DNA from: an uncultured Clostridia bacterium
GTDB lineage: Bacteria; Bacillota; Clostridia; Oscillospirales; Ruminococcaceae
Direction of reading: 5' to 3'
Length of the DNA: 11,266 nucleotides
NCBI GenBank assembly: GCA_947385505.1
Contig: CANDLP010000037.1
Span: forward strand, 1 to 11,266
Below, one piece after another: positions 1 through 6,581 of the stretch. The notes under the pieces were generated by a model, which saw only the letters and a list, made by a program, of their open reading frames with translations, was not told where the DNA came from and made no database searches. Within the stretch, counting starts at the first letter, position 1. Each line of letters starts with the position of its first letter. The translations under genes and the position numbers were made by a program.

Positions 1-1728
1 AAATTCAAAGTTTTAGGCAAAAGCTTGATTCTGACAGACTACTCGCACAAAATAACCGAGGGTGAAAACTCATTTGACACTGTGGAAATCGCAGTTCCAC
101 GTTATCACGACGAATGCGACCTCTCCACGCTGAGTTTTCGTTTTTCCGAAATATCAGAAAACGGTGAAACCGCGGCAGTACAGGTACTCCGTCACGAAAA
201 ATGCGATGAAAAATACATATATTTAAAAGGTACGATTACCTCAGATTTTTCAGCAATTACAGGTAAAGTTACTTTTATGCTTACAGGTATAAACGGTGAA
301 AATGTTGTTGCTAAATTTCAGAGTGATCCGTTCACGGTAAATGATGATATCAGTCTTGCGTCACTGCCGAATGAAACTACCGCCGAGCAACTTTTCAGTC
401 AGGCACAGCTTGAAATACAGAAAGCTATTGACGCTGCCGAACGTGCAGAAAAAGCTTCTCAAACTCCTGCGCCTGCCGAGATTTATCCTGCGACTTCCGA
501 ACGGTTGGGCGGTGTTTTGTCAGGTAAGGACATTTCTGTCAGTGATAACGGTACAGTAACCGTCAATTCTGTGAACGGAAAAACTCTCGGCAAAAGCGTA
601 CCCGCTGACGCTGTTTTCACAGATACGGTATACTCCCTGCCGAAAGCCACAACAGACACCATCGGAGGTATTAAGGTTGACGGAAATACCATTACTGCAA
701 ACATTGATGGTACTATCTCCGCAAAGGAAGTCCAAAATCTTGCCATGCAGATTGCTCACCCTAACAATCACCTTATTTACGATGATGTGGGAAAGCCGTC
801 CGTAATGGTTGCCATCCCCAAATTCTATCTTGACGAGGTTATTGACGGAGCAAGTCATACGGTACACCCTGCATTTATTATCAATGGTGTTGAACAGGAC
901 ATTATCTATATTTCAAAATATCAGAATATTGTTGAAAATGGACGTGCTTACAGCTTGCCTATGAAGAAACCACAAACCGACGTTAATTTTGATCAAGCTT
1001 ATAATTATTGTAAAGCCAAAGGAGCAGGCTGGCATTTGATGACTAACGCTGAATGGGCGGCTATCGCTCTTTGGTGCAAGAAAAATGGTACCATGCCTAA
1101 AGGAAACAATAATTACGGTAAAGATATTTCGGAAACAAATTTGCCGCAGAAAGCTATTCCCGCAGCCTATGACAATAAAGGAAAAATTAACACAACATTT
1201 ACAGGCAGCGGTTCCGCAAGCTGGTATCATGACGGAAAATTTTCCGGTATTGCAGATTTAAACGGCAACGTTTGGGAGTGGTTAAGCGGCGCACGTTTAG
1301 TTAATGGTGAAATACAAATTCTTGAAAACAATGATGCTGCCGATATCAATAATTCACAGTCTGAATCAAGCACATTATGGAAAGCTATTTTGCCGAACGG
1401 AACACTTGTAGCGATGGGAACAATAGGATCAATAAAGTATTCTAATTACGATAACGGCAGTTTTGAGAATTTAAACACTGTACCGCCAACAAACGGAGAG
1501 GGAACCGTTTTAGCAGAGTCTTTGTGCTTTATACCTCAAGCGGATACTCAAAACGGCGAATACGGAAACGGAATTATATTTGTTTCAGTAAGCGGTGAAA
1601 AGATGTTGGTATCGGGGGGAAATTATACATATAAAAATACGGCGGGAATTTTCGCGCGAGCCTTTGATACACCACGCTCAGCCGTTAAATCTTACGGCTT
1701 TCGCTGTGCATACTACGGCGCTATATAA
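1..1728 (+). CDS. Phage-type receptor-binding/tail protein with BppU-like N-terminus and DGR-like C-type-lectin C-terminus (5' partial)
   Basis: The frame is open from base 1; the first possible start inside the window is TTG at 25, without a convincing ribosome site, so the true start is probably just outside. Residue numbers count from that TTG. Residues 1-110 resemble the BppU/DUF2479 baseplate N-terminal domain of Firmicutes phages (ITEGENSFD, then beta-rich sequence). Residues 117-147 are Ala/Glu/Gln-rich and probably a helical coiled coil. Residues 156-233 form a tail-fibre neck with two degenerate GG(V/I) repeats and the phage-fibre phrase DAVFTDTVY. Residues ~243-567 match the formylglycine-generating-enzyme/C-type-lectin fold: GWHLMTNAEWAA (335-346), ADLNGNVWEW (410-419), and a C-terminal GG...AGIF...RS...GFRCAYY. 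This is how DGR target proteins end. Likely role: a phage or phage-derived ligand binder at the tail tip. An FGE-type enzyme is less likely given the fibre-like N-terminus. Fold confidence is high; DGR status is inferred. Confidence 0.85.
   Translation, partial: KFKVLGKSLILTDYSHKITEGENSFDTVEIAVPRYHDECDLSTLSFRFSEISENGETAAVQVLRHEKCDEKYIYLKGTITSDFSAITGKVTFMLTGINGENVVAKFQSDPFTVNDDISLASLPNETTAEQLFSQAQLEIQKAIDAAERAEKASQTPAPAEIYPATSERLGGVLSGKDISVSDNGTVTVNSVNGKTLGKSVPADAVFTDTVYSLPKATTDTIGGIKVDGNTITANIDGTISAKEVQNLAMQIAHPNNHLIYDDVGKPSVMVAIPKFYLDEVIDGASHTVHPAFIINGVEQDIIYISKYQNIVENGRAYSLPMKKPQTDVNFDQAYNYCKAKGAGWHLMTNAEWAAIALWCKKNGTMPKGNNNYGKDISETNLPQKAIPAAYDNKGKINTTFTGSGSASWYHDGKFSGIADLNGNVWEWLSGARLVNGEIQILENNDAADINNSQSESSTLWKAILPNGTLVAMGTIGSIKYSNYDNGSFENLNTVPPTNGEGTVLAESLCFIPQADTQNGEYGNGIIFVSVSGEKMLVSGGNYTYKNTAGIFARAFDTPRSAVKSYGFRCAYYGAI
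1612..1728 (+). other. Candidate DGR variable region (VR)
   Basis: The last ~38 codons of the lectin-fold protein keep the invariant skeleton of DGR variable regions (SGGN at the start, AGIF in the middle, GFRCAYY at the end). The stretches between are of mixed composition: YTYKN, then A-R-A-F-D-T-P-R-S-A-V-K-S-Y. Many codons at these presumed variable positions end in T or C (TAT, TAT, AAT, GCC, TTT, GAT, GCC, GTT, TCT, TAC). That is what adenine mutagenesis of AAY codons in a template repeat would leave. I see no matching template repeat, Avd gene or reverse transcriptase in the window, so the call rests on protein layout and codon pattern only. Confidence 0.55.
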
Positions 1729-1740
1729 AATTTGTTTATT

Positions 1741-1773
1741 CAGCCGCTGCATAATATTTGCAGCGGCTGTTTT
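1741..1773 (+). terminator. Perfect 10-bp hairpin plus T-rich tail: terminator, possibly also a DGR cruciform
   Basis: CAGCCGCTGC (1741-1750) pairs perfectly with GCAGCGGCTG (1760-1769) around a 9-nt AT loop. TTTT follows directly, with a second T run at 1781-1785. It starts 12 nt after the TAA of the tail protein, so it is best read as its rho-independent terminator. It also lies between convergent genes, 17 nt beyond the opine dehydrogenase stop. On that strand the stem is followed by AATAAACAAATTTT, a poor U tract, so termination of the polysaccharide operon here would be weaker. A GC-rich hairpin just past the variable region is also the position of the DNA structure that assists target recognition in the Bordetella phage DGR. 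Confidence 0.8.
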
Positions 1774-1786
1774 ATGCATATTTTTG

Positions 1787-3016
1787 TTAAGATATTTCAC
1801 CGGTATACAGATATTTGAGAAGCGCCTCTTTATCCATATTTCCAATTCCAAGATAATCAAGATCATACTTAGTTTCCTTGAAGAAGCTTTTCTCATGCAT
1901 CGCACCGCCGAGAGTGATCATTGTATCAATGATAGGAGTAGGCACTCCAAATTTCACGCCAAGGTCATGATAAATTTTGCAGCCTACGGGAATATCTTCT
2001 GTAATATATCTGTGATCAATGTTGTTAGGTCCTGTATTTCCTTCGTCACAAGGCTTATCAAGAGGAAATACAACATTATCCTTTCCGTCTTTATCAAGAC
2101 CCATATATTCCTGCGTAAGAATGCTTCTTCTTGAGAAAAACATTTCATATGTATACTCGGGAACTTCAATACCTATAGCTTTAGCAATAGCCTTTTCCTC
2201 TTCATAAAACTGATATTGAACTCTGCAAATTGAGGGGCAAAGACCATGTGAATACATTGAATAGCTGTCAGGAGCGTTGCCGTATACAAGCGACCAATTC
2301 TCCATACTTGATACGCCAAGGATAGAAGCAGGAACATGAATTACAGGATTTACGTTGGAGAAACCAATATCAAGCATTGTATCACCTGCAACAGGACCGT
2401 TTCCTTGTGTAACAGCGTCCATACATGGCATATATTTGGTAGATTCAATAAAGTCTTCAATATCTGTCATTGGCTGACAAGCGCCGCGCAGTGTTATTGC
2501 ACGGTATTTTGCCGCAACATGAGGCATTTTGAATCCTGATACACTCTCAATACGCGTACCGTACGGAGCAGAACCCCAGCCTCCGACAATGACCTTTTTT
2601 GCACAACCCATTTCTCTCATATATTTTCTGAGAAGCAGAGAGGCATAGTTGTCCGTAAAAATATGGATCACTTGCCCGTCTTCAAGAAGCGGTACAAGTG
2701 TCTTTAAGTAATGCTCATGAGCATGGGCGGGAATACCGATAATTATTATACCCGCGCCCTTAACGACCTCTGCCATATTTGTGCTTACCACATCAAGATG
2801 TACCCTGCCCGATCTTTCAAAACCGTAAAGATTACGCTGAATACCGTCAAAAAGTATCCCCGCTTTGTCAACATATTCAAGAGATTTTTCACTTCTCGAA
2901 TACAAACGCACCTCGCGTCCTGCCAGCTTACAGTCAGCCGCGCAGCTTTTGCCTACAGCGCCGCCGCCCAGAACCGCAATAGGCAGATCCTTCAAATAGC
3001 TCATGTCATTTTTCAT
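1787..3016 (-). CDS. NAD/NADP octopine/nopaline (opine) dehydrogenase family protein
   Basis: 409 aa, the usual length for opine dehydrogenases, which reductively condense an alpha-keto acid with the amino group of an amino acid to give N-(carboxyalkyl) amino acids. Visible features: an N-terminal Rossmann fold with AVLGGGAVGKS (residues 14-24) for NAD(P); SNVNPVIHVP (220-229), whose Asn and His match the substrate/catalytic Asn-x3-His of the Octopine_DH domain; RYITEDIPVG (336-345) and HDLGVKFGVPTPIIDTM, typical of the C-terminal domain. The ATG at 3016 is chosen because AAAGGAG (3024-3030) lies 7 nt upstream. It is the last gene of the minus-strand cluster, 86 nt after the ATP-grasp gene, the longest gap among the complete genes. 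The neighbours suggest it makes a modified amino acid for glycan decoration. Keto-acid and amine substrates cannot be read from the sequence. Confidence 0.88.
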   Translation of the reverse strand: MKNDMSYLKDLPIAVLGGGAVGKSCAADCKLAGREVRLYSRSEKSLEYVDKAGILFDGIQRNLYGFERSGRVHLDVVSTNMAEVVKGAGIIIIGIPAHAHEHYLKTLVPLLEDGQVIHIFTDNYASLLLRKYMREMGCAKKVIVGGWGSAPYGTRIESVSGFKMPHVAAKYRAITLRGACQPMTDIEDFIESTKYMPCMDAVTQGNGPVAGDTMLDIGFSNVNPVIHVPASILGVSSMENWSLVYGNAPDSYSMYSHGLCPSICRVQYQFYEEEKAIAKAIGIEVPEYTYEMFFSRRSILTQEYMGLDKDGKDNVVFPLDKPCDEGNTGPNNIDHRYITEDIPVGCKIYHDLGVKFGVPTPIIDTMITLGGAMHEKSFFKETKYDLDYLGIGNMDKEALLKYLYTGEIS

Positions 3017-3102
3017 ATTTTTTCTCCTTTTAAAATATATTTTAGCCTATAAAAGACTAATTAAACTTAAACAGCCATAACAGCCTACATATACAATGAA
3101 CT

Positions 3103-4383
3103 TTACCACTCATACGGTTCTAACAAAGCCGTATCAAACTTGGCAATAAGCATATCCTCACCGTTTTCGTCATATACGTGCAGAGTTGCAAAAAGCCAGT
3201 CGATTAACGACTTTAATTCATATTTATCCGATGCTGTCATAACAAACTCTCCGAATCTCTGCTTAACAGTATTCTCAGATTTAACAACATCACCCTCGGC
3301 ATATGCAGATGAAAATGTTACGATATTAGTATTGCGTTTGATCTTGTCAATCCCTTCTATCGTTTTGATCTTTCCAGGTTTTAAACAAGGAAGAATCATA
3401 ACGGCGTATTTATCAAGTCTTGTTGTTTTAATAAGTTCAGCAGTATTCGCAGACATTTCTCCTGTTAATGCAAATCGGATCAGAAGTTCAGGAATATCTA
3501 TCCCCGTCAGTATCTTATGAGCGTCATCATAATCGTCCCCCGGCATACGAATTCCGGGATCATATAATCTTGCAGTTTCTCCGTCCATAAACGCCTGTAT
3601 AAAGACAGGGGAATTTTTAAGCTTCAGTGCACGTATCATTTCTTTGACCTTTTTATCTGCTTTTTCTCTGTACAGCTTTTCGTGTACCGAAGGGCTTACA
3701 CAGGCTATCGCTATTTTATCCAAACCGTCTGCCGGTTCTCCCGAATAGCGATCCTCCACCTTGTAGAGAATGGGTTCACCATCAATAACAATGTAAGCAA
3801 GCTGTATGTCGTTATTTCTTCCCATATATTTTTCTGCGATTACGCCGCCGCTGCGGCTTTCAGATTTTGCAAACCGAATAGCTTTTTCAACGTCATTAAT
3901 GCTTCTGCAAACAGTCTGACCCCGGGAGCCTCTGCTGTCAGCCGGTTTTATCAGTATCGGATATTCAACTTCATTTCTTTCAATTTGCTCAACAGTATAA
4001 CTTGGTATAACATCAGTACCATGCTCCCTGCAAAATCCGGTAAATTCACGCTTGTCCGTAAGTATCTTATGCTGATATTCATCACCGAAGCAGGGATAAC
4101 CCATAGCTTTGCATATTTCAAAATACGGCAGTTGAGTAACGTCCAAATAAGGCGCAATTATACCGTCTATATTTTCTTTTTTGCAAAGTTCTATCAAGGC
4201 GTCTGTTTCTGTAATATTTATCATGTACCGATGATCCGCCATTTGTTTTGCAGGTGACCTTTCGGTATCGAGATAATCCGTTAAATAAGTTTCTATGCCC
4301 AATTCCTTTGCTTTTTTCACTATTTTTCTGTGCTGATATGAGCCTCCCAGTATTAAAAGTTTTTTTCCTGATAAATCATTCAT
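3103..4383 (-). CDS. ATP-grasp family ligase (carbamoyl-phosphate-synthase-like fold)
   Basis: 426 aa. The N-terminal pre-ATP-grasp domain begins LLILGGSYQHRKIVKKAKELG (residues 9-29), like PurK/CPSase-type enzymes. The ATP-grasp core has YPILIKPADSRGSRG (141-155; Lys146 plus a Ser/Gly-rich loop for ATP), VIAEKYMGR (181-189), and FIQAFMDGETARLYDPGIRMPGDD (261-284) where metal ligands normally lie. Enzymes of this fold activate a carboxylate as acyl phosphate and ligate it to an amine or similar nucleophile. Members occur in polysaccharide clusters of Firmicutes. The start at 4383 has AGAGGT (4392-4397) 8 nt upstream and overlaps the acyltransferase stop by 8 bp, suggesting coupled translation. 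The specific substrate is unknown; ligation of an amino acid or opine to a sugar is inferred from the neighbours. Family confidence is high, function low. Confidence 0.85.
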   Translation of the reverse strand: MNDLSGKKLLILGGSYQHRKIVKKAKELGIETYLTDYLDTERSPAKQMADHRYMINITETDALIELCKKENIDGIIAPYLDVTQLPYFEICKAMGYPCFGDEYQHKILTDKREFTGFCREHGTDVIPSYTVEQIERNEVEYPILIKPADSRGSRGQTVCRSINDVEKAIRFAKSESRSGGVIAEKYMGRNNDIQLAYIVIDGEPILYKVEDRYSGEPADGLDKIAIACVSPSVHEKLYREKADKKVKEMIRALKLKNSPVFIQAFMDGETARLYDPGIRMPGDDYDDAHKILTGIDIPELLIRFALTGEMSANTAELIKTTRLDKYAVMILPCLKPGKIKTIEGIDKIKRNTNIVTFSSAYAEGDVVKSENTVKQRFGEFVMTASDKYELKSLIDWLFATLHVYDENGEDMLIAKFDTALLEPYEW

Positions 4384-5467
4384 TCTGATTGACCTCTTTT
4401 AATTTTTTATCATACCATTTAAAAAACGGTTTTTCCAAAAGTTTAATTCTAATCATATCGATCAGTGTACATAAAATGTAAACACCAATTACCGAACCAA
4501 AAGCATGAGGTAAAAGATAATTGCTATGATACGCATTAACATTATTCAGTGTATCTTTCCAAAGCCACTGTCGCATTGCATCACTGTTCGCGTGGATCAT
4601 AAGTACACCAAACGCAGAAGCTGCAATTTTGTTTATGAACGGCGAATATTTTAATTTCAGATTTTTGAAAAACATAAAAGCACATACTGCCGTTGCCAAG
4701 GCTAATATTTTATTGGAATCGGCAACAAAATAATAGTATATCGCCTTGCCACACTTGCTGTAAACCCATGCACCAGCAATAACGCTTACCCATGAAATAA
4801 AAAGCGAACCGACAAATGCCATACTCCATATTTTTCTGCTATCAAACACGGCTTTCGAATACAAGCGGATGTATGATGAAATTATATACAGTACCATAAA
4901 CCAACCGACATATGTAAATGCATTTGGAGCTTTCAAAAAAGTCTGCAAACCGGTATCCATAAGAATACACAAACAGAGTAATTTAATATGCTGCTTTTCA
5001 TTTATTGAGTTAATAAGTAAATTTAAAAACGGGATAAAGAGAAAGAACACAAGATACGAGCTTGTAAAACCCGAACCTAACGAATATACCGGAATAACCG
5101 CTTTGATCAGTTCTTTGACCGAAAATGGTGCATATCCGCTCAATAAAAAAATCAAATAAATAACAATATTGTAAAACTCAATTTCAAGCACTAATTTTAA
5201 AAATTTTTTCAGACTTATATCTGATTTACACATAAAATATCCGGTTATAAGTACGAAACAATTTATTCCTGTTTTTCCTCCCCAACCGAATATAAGGCAG
5301 AAAAGCGAGTTGAATTGCAGCGCATTTTCCGGAGTTATTTCGAAGGTTATACCCGAATTTACAACATAATGGTGCGCCACGATAACAAGCATTGTTGCTA
5401 TTCTCAGAAGCTCTATGGAGGAGTCTCTGTACCCCCCCGATTTGGTAATTATTTCCTTATTCGCCAT
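4376..5467 (-). CDS. Acyltransferase-3 family integral membrane protein (surface polysaccharide O-acyltransferase-like)
   Basis: 363 aa from the ATG at 5467, chosen because AAGGTG (5473-5478) lies 5 nt upstream; the frame runs open further upstream but only inside the aminotransferase gene. The N-terminus has the AT3 signature SSIELLRIATMLVIVAHHY (residues 16-34), with the ELLR motif and the His pair thought to act in acyl transfer. About ten hydrophobic helices follow (for example FYNIVIYLIFLL, YLVFFLFIPFLNLLI, FGVLMIHANS). The tail after the last helix is basic (IDMIRIKLLEKPFFKWYDKKL). Such proteins acetylate or otherwise acylate cell-surface sugars at the membrane. It sits 4 nt behind the aminotransferase gene and overlaps the ATP-grasp gene by 8 bp, so it belongs to the operon. 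The acyl donor and target sugar are not predictable. Confidence 0.85.
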   Translation of the reverse strand: MANKEIITKSGGYRDSSIELLRIATMLVIVAHHYVVNSGITFEITPENALQFNSLFCLIFGWGGKTGINCFVLITGYFMCKSDISLKKFLKLVLEIEFYNIVIYLIFLLSGYAPFSVKELIKAVIPVYSLGSGFTSSYLVFFLFIPFLNLLINSINEKQHIKLLCLCILMDTGLQTFLKAPNAFTYVGWFMVLYIISSYIRLYSKAVFDSRKIWSMAFVGSLFISWVSVIAGAWVYSKCGKAIYYYFVADSNKILALATAVCAFMFFKNLKLKYSPFINKIAASAFGVLMIHANSDAMRQWLWKDTLNNVNAYHSNYLLPHAFGSVIGVYILCTLIDMIRIKLLEKPFFKWYDKKLKEVNQNE

Positions 5468-5471
5468 TTTA

Positions 5472-6581
5472 TCACCTTTTTCCGCAGTCTGAAATAATCC
5501 CGCAAATTCTATCAACATCAGCGATCGGCAAATCTGCATACATAGGCAGCGTCAGTACCCGTTCACTTATATACAATGCATTTGGCGTTAATTCTGCGTT
5601 GAATTTTCCATGAAAACAGTCAAAAGTATTTGTAAGCGGATAAAAATACTTTCGAGCCATAATGCCATTTTCTTTCAATTTTTCAAAAATACCGTTTCTG
5701 TCTGTGCCGAAAACATTCTCATCAATAACTATCGGAAAATATGCGTAATTCGGTTCAATATCATCTTTCGTAAGATTTAAGCTAATACCTTTTATATCTT
5801 TAAGATTATAGATATACCGCTCGTAAACTTTTTTTCGTTTTGCGATTTCTTCGTTAATATGACGCAAATTACAAAGTCCCATAGCCGCGCAGAATTCATT
5901 CATTTTAGCGTTTGCGCCTATTCCGTCTACAGTTTCGGGACCTGTTATTCCGAAATTTTTCAGGTGATAAAGAGCTTGTCCGAAATTTGAATTTTTAAAG
6001 CACACAGCCCCGCCCTCAATAGAATTAAAAACCTTCGTAGCGTGGAAACTAAAGCATGAAGCGTCACCTAAGCTTCCTATTCCGACATTTTTATATTTCA
6101 CGCCGAAGCAATGCGCCGCGTCATAAATTACTTTTAATTTATATTTTTGAGCAATGCGGTCAATTTCTTCAATATTGCATACGTTTCCGTAAACATGAAC
6201 GGGAACTATCGCAGAAGTTTTTTCTGTAATAAGTGCCTCGATTTTATTTGTATCTATAGTAAACTCATCAATACTTATGTCGCAGAAAACTGGCGTCAAA
6301 CCGTTTCGTACAATGGCATGGGTGGTTGAGGCAAATGTGAACGGGGTAGTAATTACTTCGCCCGTAAGTCCCAGTGCCTGCATGGAAAGTTCCAGCGCCA
6401 TATGTCCGTTTGTAAAGAGTTCAACGTTTTCAACTTTCAGATATTTTTTTAATTCTGACTGAAATTCATTGTGCTTTACCCCCATATTTGTCAGCCAATG
6501 AGTATCCCACAAATCCTTTATTTCGTTTATGTACTCCTCAATAGGAGGCATTGAGGAATATGTAACCTGAATTTTTTTCAT
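5472..6581 (-). CDS. DegT/DnrJ/EryC1/StrS-family PLP sugar aminotransferase, VioA-like
   Basis: 369 aa from the ATG at 6581, supported by AAGGA (6591-6595) 9 nt upstream; this ATG overlaps the flippase stop as ATGA. It is a fold-type I PLP enzyme that transaminates keto sugar nucleotides, usually with glutamate as donor. Visible motifs: HWLTNMG (residues 28-34) near the N-terminus, FTNGHMALELSMQAL (56-70) at the PLP phosphate site, IYDAAHCFG (152-160) with Asp154 contacting the pyridine nitrogen, and SFHATKVFNSIEGGAV (178-193) with Lys183 as the Schiff-base lysine. The PP-EE-x-W-LTN opening resembles VioA-type dTDP-4-keto-6-deoxyglucose 4-aminotransferases. With rfbA and rfbB in the same operon and no rmlC/rmlD, a dTDP-4-amino-4,6-dideoxyglucose (viosamine) product is the simplest guess; a Fuc4N or 3-amino product cannot be excluded. 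Confidence 0.88.
   Translation of the reverse strand: MKKIQVTYSSMPPIEEYINEIKDLWDTHWLTNMGVKHNEFQSELKKYLKVENVELFTNGHMALELSMQALGLTGEVITTPFTFASTTHAIVRNGLTPVFCDISIDEFTIDTNKIEALITEKTSAIVPVHVYGNVCNIEEIDRIAQKYKLKVIYDAAHCFGVKYKNVGIGSLGDASCFSFHATKVFNSIEGGAVCFKNSNFGQALYHLKNFGITGPETVDGIGANAKMNEFCAAMGLCNLRHINEEIAKRKKVYERYIYNLKDIKGISLNLTKDDIEPNYAYFPIVIDENVFGTDRNGIFEKLKENGIMARKYFYPLTNTFDCFHGKFNAELTPNALYISERVLTLPMYADLPIADVDRICGIISDCGKR

Noticed and set aside
1595..2134. Plus-strand frame of 179 codons crossing the tail-protein end and the opine dehydrogenase gene
   Set aside because: Runs antisense to or out of frame with two well-supported genes, crosses the terminator hairpin, and its product is of low-complexity, unrecognisable composition.
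3017..3102. Promoter for a separately transcribed opine dehydrogenase gene in the 86-nt gap
   Set aside because: The gap is AT-rich with weak TATAAT-like stretches, but no convincing paired -35/-10 boxes and no clear terminator for the upstream gene.
3682..4257. Plus-strand frame of 191 codons inside the ATP-grasp gene
   Set aside because: It is antisense to a clear ATP-grasp protein and shows no domain pattern; an opposite-strand shadow.
5468..5539. Upstream in-frame extension of the AT3 acyltransferase to 5539
   Set aside because: The extension lies wholly inside the aminotransferase gene, lacks a ribosome site, and precedes the ATG at 5467, which has AAGGTG at proper spacing. The same reasoning trims the aminotransferase, flippase and rfbB starts.
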